In this document: positions 60,701-63,324 of the stretch, piece by piece
How positions within the stretch are numbered: the stretch's first letter is position 1
Layout: every line of letters starts with the position of its first letter
NCBI RefSeq assembly: GCF_001949145.1
Contig: NW_019091396.1
Location: 1,627,313-1,691,312 of the forward strand
Length of the DNA: 64,000 bases
Reading direction: 5' to 3'
Source: Acanthaster planci
Taxonomy: Eukaryota; Echinodermata; Asteroidea; Valvatida; Acanthasteridae
Position numbers and translations under genes: made by a program
The notes under the pieces: model-generated
Told to the model about the DNA's origin: nothing
The model's database searches: none
What the model saw: the letters and a program-made list of their open reading frames with translations, nothing else

Positions 60701-61351
60701 TCACTGGTGAGCAATTTTTCTAAGAAAAATTGTACCTTTAAAAAGATTTAAAAAAAAATTTTTTTTGGTTACTTGAGTAGGGCAAACATCGATTGTGACG
60801 TCTTGGGTTTTGTTTGTTTTGGGTTTTGTTAAGGTTGTAAAATATAGACCTGGCCATTTCAAATACCATTTTAATTTTTTTTTTTCAAATAAAAAACTTC
60901 TGAATTGACTTTTAAAGTTTGAGTTAAGTGGGAAAACATTGTAATTGAAATTTCATTATGACTTTTTAGAGAGAGTTTTTAAACATCAGTTGACTCCAAC
61001 ATTTCCAAAGCCTGATATCAATAAAATCAGGCTCCATTCCTAGCAGTGCCCATTTCTCCTGTTTGTGACATACCTCGTGAATCGTTTTGGATATGGATGT
61101 CTTCATAGCAAGAGACAGATTGCATCCGAGCAACTTCGCAAACAATATTTCCAAAGTCTATCTTCCTCTTGATTTCCTCAAATCTTTACCCACTGTCTTG
61201 GCAGGTACATGACAACACCTGGGGCAAGACCACCGTCTCCTTCACCACGAAGAAAACGGAACGTCTACCCTTGGTTGACTTTGCTGTGTCGGACGTGGGC
61301 AGAGCCAAGCAACAATTTGGGGTGGAAGTCGGCCCTGTCTGCTTCTCGTAG
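12659..61351 (+). CDS. SURF-module fibrillar procollagen alpha chain, whole gene (68 coding exons)
   Basis: The exons listed separately below join in one frame to 2524 codons plus TAG. Order of parts (protein residues): signal peptide about 1-30, serine run 38-47, VWC 64-120, seven SURF modules 122-1142, microexon APE 1143-1145, minor helix with one break 1146-1225, N-telopeptide-like 1226-1253, major helix 1254-2264, C-telopeptide to about 2292, C-propeptide to 2524. A secreted extracellular-matrix protein that trimerises through its C-propeptide. The VWC + SURF + short helix N-propeptide is the layout known for the sea urchin 2alpha (COLP2alpha) and 5alpha chains; I cannot tell which is the closer orthologue, though seven rather than eight C-propeptide cysteines fits a 2alpha-like partner chain. 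In-frame alternative start ATG at 12647 (adds MRAS); the frame is closed by a stop at 12626. ATG 12659 has A at -3 and was preferred. Confidence 0.95.
12792..15994 (+). other. Intron 1 (3.2 kb)
   Basis: Begins GTAAGT and ends CTCCCAG, phase 1. AT-rich, with a G-rich block at 15121-15140 and a T-run plus G-run at 15298-15314. No extra exon with collagen-type features was seen. First introns of collagen genes often carry enhancers, but nothing here can be named from sequence. Confidence 0.7.
15995..16225 (+). CDS. Exon 2: von Willebrand factor type C (VWC) domain
   Basis: Residues 45-121. All ten VWC cysteines are present: LPCKD, ECSSCTC (the CxxCxC core), LNC, ESC, TTC, then ECCKAC (the CCxxC end). 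An N-glycosylation sequon NST lies before LNC. VWC modules at the front of fibrillar procollagen N-propeptides (vertebrate types I, II, III, V) bind growth factors such as BMPs in type II; that role is only inferred here. Phase 1 on both sides, so it shuffles with the SURF exons. Confidence 0.96.
16582..16668. repeat. 30-bp near-perfect hairpin in intron 2
   Basis: Arm 16582-16611 (CGTCATGTAGGG with GTAAACTTGG and AAATGAATG) pairs with 16639-16668 with one mismatch over 30 bases, around a 27-base loop. Total 87 nt, the size of a pre-miRNA hairpin. It could instead be a tiny foldback element. Confidence 0.75.
17022..17486 (+). CDS. Exon 3: SURF module 1
   Basis: 465 bp, phase 1-1, residues 122-276. 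Module landmarks: [11 protein letters not shown] in the middle, then the four cysteines in [14 protein letters not shown] and [14 protein letters not shown] modules are surface-exposed N-propeptide units of about 140 residues whose function is unknown. Same length as module 2 and its closest relative here. The donor GTTGGT is weak. Confidence 0.92.
17840..18304 (+). CDS. Exon 4: SURF module 2
   Basis: 465 bp, residues 277-431. [11 protein letters not shown], then four cysteines in [14 protein letters not shown] and [10 protein letters not shown]. Shares YLCAKFNK and LTGCSPxExC with module 1. Acceptor TTTTTTGTAG follows a long T/C tract; donor GTGAGG. Confidence 0.95.
18305..19286 (+). other. 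Intron 4 (about 1 kb)
   Basis: AT-rich; 18640-18740 has an (ATT)n stretch followed by sequence that, on the minus strand, resembles an AAATAAACC-tailed retroelement end. No additional SURF exon was seen. Confidence 0.5.
19287..19709 (+). CDS. Exon 5: SURF module 3
   Basis: 423 bp, residues 432-572. [13 protein letters not shown], a sequon NGS in SMNGSGV, then cysteines in [14 protein letters not shown] and INCLPEKC. From this module on, the IFGS/LFGS/MYGS variant replaces the MW of modules 1-2. Phase 1-1. Confidence 0.95.
20039..20473 (+). CDS. Exon 6: SURF module 4
   Basis: 435 bp, residues 573-717. [20 protein letters not shown], cysteines in [20 protein letters not shown] and EMC. The last two cysteines are seven residues apart (CMEVPDEMC), longer than the four of the other modules. 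Acceptor ACGTAG; a second AG about 24 bases in would drop eight residues and is less likely. Confidence 0.93.
20568..20812. mobile_element. MITE, family A copy 1 (intron 6)
   Basis: Starts GGGGCCAATTTTATAG and ends with GCTTAAGCAGCTCTATGAAA then TTGGCCCC, forming inverted repeats. The inside (GCCAAAACTTC, GTTAGCATGACAATCA, GAGTTTGAGCTGGTAACC) matches a second copy at 40826-41066. No protein, no clear target duplication. Confidence 0.85.
21418..21849 (+). CDS. Exon 7: SURF module 5
   Basis: 432 bp, residues 718-861. [20 protein letters not shown], cysteines in [14 protein letters not shown] and ITKCKDQDC. Phase 1-1; donor GTAGGT. Confidence 0.95.
22391..22816 (+). CDS. Exon 8: SURF module 6
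   Basis: 426 bp, residues 862-1003. [18 protein letters not shown], cysteines in [13 protein letters not shown] and LTKCFRQKC. Its tail [17 protein letters not shown] resembles module 4 ([13 protein letters not shown]). Phase 1-1. Confidence 0.95.
23127..23543 (+). CDS. Exon 9: SURF module 7
   Basis: 417 bp, residues 1004-1142, the shortest module. [20 protein letters not shown], cysteines in [14 protein letters not shown] and QRCQKVNC. An RGD tripeptide ([10 protein letters not shown]) lies near the start. The donor leaves one overhanging base, while the next collagenous exon starts in phase 0, so a short linking exon is required. Confidence 0.95.
24198..24205 (+). CDS. Exon 10: inferred 8-nt microexon (Ala-Pro-Glu)
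   Basis: CTCCTGAG, preceded by CTCAAATCAG and followed by a consensus donor GTGAGT. With the single G left from exon 9 it reads GCT CCT GAG and turns phase 1 into the phase 0 needed by exon 11. No other AG occurs in the roughly 100 pyrimidine-rich bases before its acceptor. Exon 11 has no in-frame alternative acceptor that joins exon 9 directly. Another unseen exon of length 2 mod 3 is the rival explanation. Confidence 0.72.
24690..24746 (+). CDS. Exon 11: start of minor triple helix
   Basis: 57 bp: [19 protein letters not shown]. Four Gly-X-Y triplets followed by the first part of a helix break. Phase 0. Confidence 0.92.
25149..25199 (+). CDS. Exon 12: minor helix after the break
   Basis: 51 bp: [22 protein letters not shown] completes the nine-residue interruption begun by AVMP. 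A start two bases later, after the next AG, would lose the Gly-X-Y frame. Confidence 0.92.
25841..25894 (+). CDS. Exon 13: minor helix
   Basis: 54 bp: [18 protein letters not shown], six perfect triplets, residues 1182-1199. Confidence 0.95.
26324..26401 (+). CDS. Exon 14: end of minor helix
   Basis: 78 bp, 26 codons: eight triplets from GPQGDPGLY through GPPGPPGRP, then GE. 26 codons is not a multiple of three, so the helix ends at this splice junction. Confidence 0.94.
27121..27204 (+). CDS. Exon 15: N-telopeptide-like non-helical segment
   Basis: 84 bp, residues 1226-1253: [16 protein letters not shown] then [12 protein letters not shown]. It joins minor and major helices. The single lysine (GSKNLP) sits where the vertebrate N-telopeptide has its cross-link lysine. 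Vertebrate N-proteinase cuts before Gln after Pro or Ala; here only TYQQ and PQQ are comparable, so processing is uncertain. Confidence 0.93.
27592..27636 (+). CDS. Exon 16: major helix 1-15
   Basis: 45 bp: [15 protein letters not shown]. First exon of the major triple helix; comparison of the cross-link site with vertebrate alpha1(I) implies one triplet fewer before lysine 84. Confidence 0.96.
28413..28466 (+). CDS. Exon 17: major helix 16-33
   Basis: 54 bp: [18 protein letters not shown]. Followed closely by a tandem duplication in the intron. Confidence 0.96.
28514..28652 (+). repeat. Two 69/70-bp tandem units in intron 17
   Basis: CATGTATGTCAAGTGGCTGA recurs at 28514 and 28583, each followed by AGTGGCTGCCCAGTGGCAC, CTCATGTGG and AGCCACAG. 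The copies are about 93% alike by eye, so the duplication looks recent. Confidence 0.9.
29342..29395 (+). CDS. Exon 18: major helix 34-51
   Basis: 54 bp: [18 protein letters not shown]. Acidic end. Confidence 0.96.
29477..29693. repeat. 217-bp foldback element in intron 18
   Basis: Arm 29477-29576 (GATCTCCAACTACTGAAAGG... GTGTGTGTGCTGTGCAGACC) is the imperfect reverse complement of about 29594-29693, around a loop near AGAGTTGCCTGTCCC. Identity is roughly 85-90% by eye over 100 bp. Typical of foldback MITEs; no coding capacity. Confidence 0.85.
29816..29869 (+). CDS. Exon 19: major helix 52-69
   Basis: 54 bp: [18 protein letters not shown]. Confidence 0.96.
30389..30442 (+). CDS. Exon 20: major helix 70-87, N-terminal cross-link site
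   Basis: 54 bp: [18 protein letters not shown]. Lysine 84 in GHKGWR corresponds to lysine 87 (GMKGHR) of vertebrate alpha1(I), where lysyl oxidase-derived C-telopeptide cross-links attach. Tryptophan in a triple helix is rare and recurs at the second site (exon 61... see exon 58 entry for residue 927). Confidence 0.96.
31005..31205. repeat. 21-bp minisatellite with inverted neighbour (intron 20)
   Basis: 31005-31099 holds about 4.5 units of a 21-bp pattern (TCTTATTTAAACAACTTATTA, varied to TCTTGGTTAAATAACTTATTG). 31130-31205 contains related words in the opposite orientation (TTTAAATGA, GATAAGT), so the block can fold back on itself. Confidence 0.75.
31435..31533 (+). CDS. Exon 21: major helix 88-120
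   Basis: 99 bp, 11 triplets. Basic start GARGRKGAM, acidic middle GDTGDVGDS, then Ala-rich GPAGAAGQR. 99-bp exons are thought to arise from 54-bp units by unequal exchange. Confidence 0.96.
32244..32297 (+). CDS. Exon 22: major helix 121-138
   Basis: 54 bp: [18 protein letters not shown]. Strongly charged GERGERGAR cluster. Donor GTACGT. Confidence 0.96.
32694..32738 (+). CDS. Exon 23: major helix 139-153
   Basis: 45 bp: [15 protein letters not shown]. No proline at all, so locally a less stable helix. Confidence 0.96.
33269..33322 (+). CDS. Exon 24: major helix 154-171
   Basis: 54 bp: [18 protein letters not shown]. Donor GTGATT is weak, but the frame requires it. Confidence 0.95.
33677..33775 (+). 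CDS. Exon 25: major helix 172-204
   Basis: 99 bp, 11 triplets: GDAGPQGDQ, then an internal repeat GIQGIQGQR, then [15 protein letters not shown]. Confidence 0.96.
33948..33992 (+). CDS. Exon 26: major helix 205-219
   Basis: 45 bp: [15 protein letters not shown]. Again without proline, like exon 23. Confidence 0.96.
34479..34532 (+). CDS. Exon 27: major helix 220-237
   Basis: 54 bp: [18 protein letters not shown]. Confidence 0.96.
34995..35026. repeat. Perfect 13-bp hairpin just before exon 28
   Basis: AAGTGAAGTATGA and its exact reverse complement surround TGCCAG, about 40 bases upstream of the exon 28 acceptor. It could form in the pre-mRNA near the branch site. Confidence 0.85.
35067..35165 (+). 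CDS. Exon 28: major helix 238-270
   Basis: 99 bp, 11 triplets: [18 protein letters not shown], then [15 protein letters not shown]. Unusually Gly-rich in X/Y positions. Confidence 0.96.
36067..36120 (+). CDS. Exon 29: major helix 271-288
   Basis: 54 bp: [18 protein letters not shown]. Contains an RGD, normally hidden in native helix. Confidence 0.96.
36562..36615 (+). CDS. Exon 30: major helix 289-306
   Basis: 54 bp: [18 protein letters not shown]. Confidence 0.96.
37423..37543 (+). mobile_element. MITE, family B copy 1 (intron 30)
   Basis: Starts GGGCTGCATCCGAATCTG and ends TCTCGGACACGGCCC, inverted ends of the GGGCCGTGTCCGA type. An inverted copy lies at 51151-51268. No coding capacity. 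Confidence 0.8.
37876..37929 (+). CDS. Exon 31: major helix 307-324
   Basis: 54 bp: [18 protein letters not shown]. Confidence 0.96.
37930..38949 (+). other. Intron 31 (1.0 kb)
   Basis: No gene or complete element seen. A short GAGGTTTTAC/GTAAACCTC inverted pair lies at about 38334-38376. Confidence 0.5.
38950..39003 (+). CDS. Exon 32: major helix 325-342
   Basis: 54 bp: [18 protein letters not shown]. Confidence 0.96.
39456..39500 (+). CDS. Exon 33: major helix 343-357
   Basis: 45 bp: [15 protein letters not shown]. Donor GTATGA. Confidence 0.96.
40180..40233 (+). CDS. Exon 34: major helix 358-375
   Basis: 54 bp: [18 protein letters not shown]. Its end GSDG..GKPGPP recurs in the next exon, suggesting an ancient exon duplication. 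Confidence 0.96.
40763..40807 (+). CDS. Exon 35: major helix 376-390
   Basis: 45 bp: [15 protein letters not shown]. Very like exon 34 with one triplet lost. A MITE starts 19 bases after the donor. Confidence 0.96.
40826..41066. mobile_element. MITE, family A copy 2 (intron 35)
   Basis: Starts GGGGCCAATTTCATACGGC, ends TATGAATTGGCCCC. The near-terminal GCTGCTTAAGCACAAAAT pairs with TTTTGTGCTTAAGCAGC at the other end, giving inverted ends of over 30 bp. Matches the copy at 20568-20812 throughout. It begins inside the zone normally occupied by 5' splice signals, so it is tolerated there. Confidence 0.88.
41331..41384 (+). CDS. Exon 36: major helix 391-408
   Basis: 54 bp: [18 protein letters not shown]. 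The acceptor ATCCAAG is directly followed by GGTATCCAAGG; using the second AAG would break the 54-bp unit. Confidence 0.94.
41742..41795 (+). CDS. Exon 37: major helix 409-426
   Basis: 54 bp: [18 protein letters not shown]. Confidence 0.96.
42243..42320. repeat. Third copy of the CAGTAGTCTGAGTA repeat (intron 37)
   Basis: CACATCAGTAGTCTGAGTA followed by GTACCAGCC, GGGCTTTATTTTTGGTAAATG matches the tandem units at 7537-7740, and the sequence to about 42366 (ACTATAGGTCACGTGACTT) matches 7780-7805. Unnamed dispersed family. Confidence 0.6.
42492..42599 (+). CDS. Exon 38: major helix 427-462
   Basis: 108 bp, 12 triplets, a fused pair of 54-bp units. Pro/Ala-rich front ([12 protein letters not shown]), RGD in GARGDAG, Gly-rich end GPGGTN. 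Confidence 0.96.
42996..43094 (+). CDS. Exon 39: major helix 463-495
   Basis: 99 bp, 11 triplets: [18 protein letters not shown], then [15 protein letters not shown]. Confidence 0.96.
43300..43398 (+). CDS. Exon 40: major helix 496-528
   Basis: 99 bp, 11 triplets. Ends in an Asp/Arg cluster [15 protein letters not shown], the most charge-dense part of the helix. Intron 39 before it is only 205 bp. Confidence 0.96.
43850..43908. repeat. 59-bp palindrome bounded by TTAACCCT (intron 40)
   Basis: TTAACCCTTACCCTCCTCAA with TCCTTCA pairs imperfectly with TGGAGGACTGAGG... AGGGTTAA around CCTGT. TTAA-CCCT ends recall piggyBac-like elements, but it is tiny. Confidence 0.65.
44327..44380 (+). CDS. 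Exon 41: major helix 529-546
   Basis: 54 bp: [18 protein letters not shown]. Relatively rich in Ile/Leu/Val. Confidence 0.96.
44823..44876 (+). CDS. Exon 42: major helix 547-564
   Basis: 54 bp: [18 protein letters not shown]. Confidence 0.96.
45184..45237 (+). CDS. Exon 43: major helix 565-582
   Basis: 54 bp: [24 protein letters not shown] has the GxOGER form of integrin I-domain sites in vertebrate collagens, but Gln replaces the usual hydrophobic residue. Confidence 0.96.
45271..45460. mobile_element. piggyBac-like MITE, 190 bp, TTAA ends (intron 43)
   Basis: TTAACCCCTTCACGGCAG at the left and CTGTAGCGAAGGGGTTTAA at the right form inverted repeats flanked by TTAA, the invariant piggyBac target. 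No transposase inside. Confidence 0.7.
46255..46308 (+). CDS. Exon 44: major helix 583-600
   Basis: 54 bp: [18 protein letters not shown]. Contains an RGD. Confidence 0.96.
46805..46858 (+). CDS. Exon 45: major helix 601-618
   Basis: 54 bp: [18 protein letters not shown]. Confidence 0.96.
47425..47735. repeat. Dispersed GGGCGTCAATCC repeat, copy 1 (intron 45)
   Basis: CATGGGCGTCAATCCGGGGG, then GGTATATTTCCACCACTTTT, TTAGGGGGGAGG, GGAATCATCTCCCC, a GTGAAAAATTTTTTGGACTT step and GGTGCCAGCCTTCCCCC. The same order of blocks occurs at 63325-63570, so this is a dispersed family of about 250-300 bp; family name unknown to me. Confidence 0.7.
47918..47971 (+). CDS. Exon 46: major helix 619-636
   Basis: 54 bp: [18 protein letters not shown]. 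Donor GTAAAA. Confidence 0.96.
48364..48471 (+). CDS. Exon 47: major helix 637-672
   Basis: 108 bp, 12 triplets, with [15 protein letters not shown] in the middle; the GEKGPK pair is a classic helix-stabilising KGE/KGD-like context. Confidence 0.96.
48779..48832 (+). CDS. Exon 48: major helix 673-690
   Basis: 54 bp: [18 protein letters not shown]. Confidence 0.96.
49092..49145 (+). CDS. Exon 49: major helix 691-708
   Basis: 54 bp: [18 protein letters not shown]. Acceptor TTTCAAAG; introns on both sides are short. Confidence 0.95.
49273..49326 (+). CDS. Exon 50: major helix 709-726
   Basis: 54 bp: [18 protein letters not shown]. Preceded by a 127-bp intron, the shortest in the gene. Confidence 0.96.
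49960..50067 (+). CDS. Exon 51: major helix 727-762
   Basis: 108 bp, 12 triplets. [18 protein letters not shown], then [18 protein letters not shown] with an RGD. Confidence 0.96.
50248..50430. mobile_element. hAT-like end with GTACTCG subterminal repeats (intron 51)
   Basis: Starts CAGTGTTGTAGTACTCG and continues with many GTACTCG, AGTACTCG and CAAGTAC words to about 50425. CAGTG starts and such repeats are usual at hAT ends. The 8 bases before it (CACAAAAG, 50240-50247) recur exactly at 50712-50719, which would be the target duplication if the element ends at 50711, but I see no matching inverted end there. Confidence 0.6.
51003..51056 (+). CDS. Exon 52: major helix 763-780
   Basis: 54 bp: [18 protein letters not shown]. 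Aligned through the cross-link sites, GPQG|PAG falls exactly where vertebrate alpha1(I) has the collagenase site GPQG|IAG; a Gly-Ile bond follows one triplet later. Donor GTAAAT. Confidence 0.96.
51151..51268 (-). mobile_element. MITE, family B copy 2, inverted (intron 52)
   Basis: GGCCGTGTCTGAAATGG at the left and AGATTCGGATGCAGC at the right; the reverse complement aligns along its whole length with 37423-37543, including CTAGGTCTTCKCTCCATTG. Flanks GTATGTAA and GTATGTCT agree at 6 of 8 bases, possibly a decayed 8-bp duplication. Confidence 0.8.
51531..51584 (+). CDS. Exon 53: major helix 781-798
   Basis: 54 bp: [18 protein letters not shown]. Confidence 0.96.
51973..52080 (+). CDS. Exon 54: major helix 799-834
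   Basis: 108 bp, 12 triplets. Contains [18 protein letters not shown] and later [12 protein letters not shown]; lysine/arginine-rich. Confidence 0.96.
52523..52630 (+). CDS. Exon 55: major helix 835-870
   Basis: 108 bp, 12 triplets with an internal repeat [15 protein letters not shown], the most lysine-dense helical exon. Confidence 0.96.
52674..52816. mobile_element. 143-bp MITE (intron 55)
   Basis: Left end AGAGTACCGAAGCGAATACG and right end reading GATGTCGTTCGGTACTCT are inverted repeats (about 20 bp, a few mismatches). No coding capacity; superfamily not assigned. Confidence 0.7.
53169..53276 (+). CDS. Exon 56: major helix 871-906
   Basis: 108 bp, 12 triplets: [18 protein letters not shown], then GPAGSRGSQ and [15 protein letters not shown] is another weak GxOGER-like site. 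Confidence 0.96.
53392..53445 (+). CDS. Exon 57: major helix 907-924
   Basis: 54 bp: [18 protein letters not shown]. Intron 56 before it is only 115 bp. Confidence 0.96.
53927..53980 (+). CDS. Exon 58: major helix 925-942, C-terminal cross-link site
   Basis: 54 bp: [18 protein letters not shown]. Lysine 927 in GHKGWG matches lysine 930 (GIKGHR) of vertebrate alpha1(I). This is the second GHKGW of the helix, the first being in exon 20 at residue 84. Confidence 0.96.
54579..54632 (+). CDS. Exon 59: major helix 943-960
   Basis: 54 bp: [18 protein letters not shown]. Confidence 0.96.
55306..55377 (+). CDS. Exon 60: major helix 961-984
   Basis: 72 bp, eight triplets: [15 protein letters not shown], then GPRGMTGPG. 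72 bp is outside the usual 45/54/99/108 set. Confidence 0.96.
55808..55879 (+). CDS. Exon 61: major helix 985-1008
   Basis: 72 bp, eight triplets: GQRGPSGRS, then [15 protein letters not shown]. The proline-rich C-terminal clamp that nucleates helix folding in fibrillar collagens. Confidence 0.96.
55880..56648 (+). other. Intron 61 (0.77 kb)
   Basis: AT-rich; no exon, element or hairpin seen. Confidence 0.5.
56649..56669 (+). CDS. Exon 62: last triplet and start of C-telopeptide
   Basis: 21-bp exon: GALSYSG. GAL is helix triplet 337 (residues 1009-1011). From lysine 927 to here is 84 residues, as from 930 to 1014 in vertebrate alpha1(I). Confidence 0.9.
56947..57009 (+). CDS. Exon 63: C-telopeptide
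   Basis: 63 bp, 21 residues: [18 protein letters not shown] then YAT. Tyrosine-rich. The lone lysine (VDKGPN) is the candidate lysyl-oxidase substrate, like EKAHDGG in alpha1(I). Confidence 0.95.
57397..57556 (+). CDS. Exon 64: C-proteinase site, coiled coil, start of C-propeptide
   Basis: 160 bp, residues 2290-2342, ends in phase 1. [12 protein letters not shown] carries the expected BMP1/tolloid cut between Gly and Asp (YYRA|DD in alpha1(I)). [18 protein letters not shown] is the trimerising coiled-coil stretch. [13 protein letters not shown] supplies cysteines C1 and C2 of the COLFI domain. Confidence 0.96.
58043..58146 (+). CDS. Exon 65: C-propeptide calcium loop region
   Basis: 104 bp, residues 2343-2377: [20 protein letters not shown], then [14 protein letters not shown]. 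Matches vertebrate SGxYWIDPNQGCxxDAIKVFC, but the C3 cysteine is Ser and Asn-Gln are Ser-Gly; both Asp residues remain. C4 and C5 are present. NAT is a potential N-glycosylation site. Confidence 0.96.
58566..58637 (+). CDS. Exon 66: C-propeptide, chain-recognition region
   Basis: 72 bp: [18 protein letters not shown] then MRNGSE. It corresponds to the divergent part that specifies chain choice in vertebrates (KNWWSSK... there) and is shorter here. NGS sequon. Confidence 0.93.
59305..59529 (+). CDS. Exon 67: C-propeptide core
   Basis: 225 bp, residues 2402-2476. [21 protein letters not shown] is the conserved COLFI block with the conserved glycan sequon (QNITYHC in vertebrates) and cysteine C6; [10 protein letters not shown] and EDGC (C7) follow. 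Confidence 0.97.
59632..60292 (-). mobile_element. 3' end of a non-LTR retrotransposon (LINE), decayed
   Basis: On the minus strand [33 protein letters not shown] and, after a stop/frameshift, [47 protein letters not shown] follow the pattern of the C-terminal end of CR1/L2/Jockey-group reverse transcriptase proteins (ERIQKRALRII..., RRxxLCLxFA, CRTNRxxxSPxPYL). A short 3' UTR and TGATTGACTGATT-like tail lie at 59632-59665. Frames are broken, so it is a 5'-truncated dead copy inside intron 67. Confidence 0.78.
60293..61204 (+). other. Rest of intron 67
   Basis: AT-rich with long A and T runs (60644-60658, 60749-60766, 60876-60886). Polypyrimidine-like CTTGGCAG acceptor at the end. No further coding exon needed: exon 67 ends and exon 68 begins in phase 0. 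Confidence 0.6.
61205..61351 (+). CDS. Exon 68: end of C-propeptide and stop
   Basis: 147 bp, 48 residues plus [27 protein letters not shown] and [11 protein letters not shown] match the invariant COLFI C-terminus (WGKT, RLPxxDxAxxDxG, FGxxxGPVCF). Cysteine C8 (numbered as in alpha1(I)) is the penultimate-but-one residue. Confidence 0.97.
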   Translation, partial: VHDNTWGKTTVSFTTKKTERLPLVDFAVSDVGRAKQQFGVEVGPVCFS

Positions 61352-61672
61352 ATAGACACCCACTACCAAGTGTTAACTCCATTGCAGTGTTAAGCTTAAG
61401 TTTTGCGAAACATTAGGATAAATAGCTCAAGCTCATCTGTCTGTTTACCTGGAGTTGCATTTTGTAATACTGCTTTCAAATCAGGAACGTCCAGTTTTTA
61501 AGCAGTTAAGACAGAGTTTTTAAGAGCAGTTTGCTTTAAATGTTTAAATGAAAGTTCATAGCTTTTATCAGTTAGTTCTTGAAAATATCATTTGAAAATA
61601 ATTTCTCCTCTCACGGTTGCTTCTAACGATGTTCTAGACACACAGGGCATACTTTCTACACACTCATAGTGT

Positions 61673-61678
61673 AATAAA
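61673..61678 (+). terminator. Poly(A) signal AATAAA (proximal)
   Basis: First canonical hexamer after the stop codon (322 bases). Downstream T-rich element at 61710-61720 (TTTCTTTCAGGTG) is compatible with cleavage near 61695. Confidence 0.45.
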
Positions 61679-62527
61679 AAAATGAGTCAAGAAAACAAAA
61701 ATAACGTCAATTTCTTTCAGGTGACTCGAAAGACTTCATCAGGAAAAAGTAAAATAGAATCTGTCCTTTTTTTTTCAAAACATTAAATAACCTGCTTCGG
61801 AATGAATTATTGTAAAGTTGTCCATTTTTATATTTTTTCTGAAGCAGTTTTCTTCAGGTTGGTCCTTTTGTAATCCAACTAACAAAACCGTTGGTTCTTA
61901 TCCCCTTAGCCCCATATTGTTGCATGCATTGAACCAAATTTTTTCTTTCCTTGAACGTAAACAGAGAGAGAGACAGAGAGAGCAGCAGAAGGGAAAACTT
62001 TCTGAATATGGAGTAAAAACATCTGTCAACAGTGTTGTCTGCTGCCTATTATTTTGTCCATCCAAGATGTAAACGTTTCTGGTTTTGCATTTTTGTGGGT
62101 CACCCCTGTTTAAATGTTCCTGTTTAAATAGGGGGTGCAAAAACATGCCTCTGTTCTCTTTTCACTTTTCCAACCGTGAAGAAGGTGTTTATAACCTGCC
62201 TTATTTTTGGAAAATATATGTAAAAAAAATGTGCTTTGAAGTTAAGACCCCTCTTCAAGTATCGTAGGCAATTTTGAGACCTGTTTTTTTTCCTGTCATT
62301 TTCCAAATGAACATAACGTGGATTTCAAAAAGTAACATAAAACAGGTAAATTTCCAATTTTTAAAAAATTTTTGGAAGGTTGTGTTAGCTTTCTGAAACA
62401 TTCTGTCTTGGAGACTCTGTTTCAGTGAAGAGAACATTGACTGTCTACTGTAGCATTCACATTACTTCAGTCCAGCACACATGTATTCTAAGCTTTGTTG
62501 TGTTCTGTCCCGTTTTTGTCTTCAGTT

Positions 62528-62533
62528 AATAAA
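62528..62533 (+). terminator. Poly(A) signal AATAAA (distal)
   Basis: Follows TTTTTGTCTTCAGTT; T-rich sequence ATTCATTTTTTATC 35-45 bases downstream. Sits in AATAAAGCTTCCCTAT, which also occurs at 782-797. Confidence 0.45.
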
Positions 62534-62744
62534 GCTTCCCTATAACATGATGATATCAGTGAATATTCATTTTTTATCAGTGACTGCTGTCAAATATCCT
62601 AAAATTCTAGCGCCCTCAATTTCATTGCACCACACACAAAATATTGGTGATGTCATCATACAGAATATACTGCAGATAGTTTTAAAATATCTTTTAAAAG
62701 GGAAAGTGCAAGAAAACAGAAATGTTGGCCATCACAACCAGCTG

Positions 62745-63310
62745 TGCCCAAGCCAGCAGCGTTATTGGCTACACCACCAAGCTCTTCTCAAACCTGGGAG
62801 GTTATGAAGTATATCCTCTAATAACAGGAAATTTAAAATAATAGTAATGAAGTTTGATAAGATACTCAGGACCTCTTGCTTCCGAGTTAGCAGCTGTATC
62901 CACTACACCGCAGTACTCTGTTTTTGATACTGTCAAGAGGTTATTTTTAAACGATCTGATAGTAACTTACTCAAAATAACAGCAATGAACAATTGTTCTG
63001 AGGTTGAATTTGAACCCAGGACTTCTTCCTCTCAAGACAGCCATATCCACTAACCACCGAGTTGTACTTCCTGCTGGGAGGTTATGAAGTATTTTCTAAG
63101 GCTGGAATTCAAACCCAAGACCACTCAGTCCCTAGTCAGTCGCTGTATCCACTAGACCACAATGCTTTTTCTACTGAGAAGTCATGAGGTACATCTGAAC
63201 ATTCTAGTGTCAAGAAGATTATAATAGTAGTAATATTTTATGGCTGGATTGGAACCCAGGACCTCTTGTTCACATGTCAACAGCAGTATCCACTGGACCA
63301 TTGTGATCTT
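62745..63310 (-). repeat. Array of degenerate tRNA-derived repeats
   Basis: On the minus strand at least four units (62860-62915, 63002-63066, 63100-63166, 63241-63307) and a weaker fifth (62745-62800) read GTGGTCTAGTGGATACAGC (A-box-like) then GGTCCTGGGTTCRAATYC (B-box-like). Units are separated by 30-90 bp containing GGAGGTTATGAAGTA or ATAATAGTAAT. The stems are decayed, so these are SINE or pseudo-tRNA relics, not functional tRNAs. Confidence 0.75.
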
Positions 63311-63324
63311 TGTACTAGTGAGCA

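Larger units (their letters stand above)
61352..62550 (+). other. 3' UTR region with alternative poly(A) signals
   Basis: AT-rich with no protein signature. AATAAA at 61673-61678 is the first signal; a second AATAAA at 62528-62533 lies about 1.2 kb after the stop. Either or both could end the transcript. A purine-rich GAGAGAGACAGAGAGAG tract lies at 61964-61982. Confidence 0.6.

Noticed and set aside
62860-63307. Functional tRNA genes
   Set aside because: A- and B-box-like words are present, but acceptor and anticodon stems are broken in each copy.
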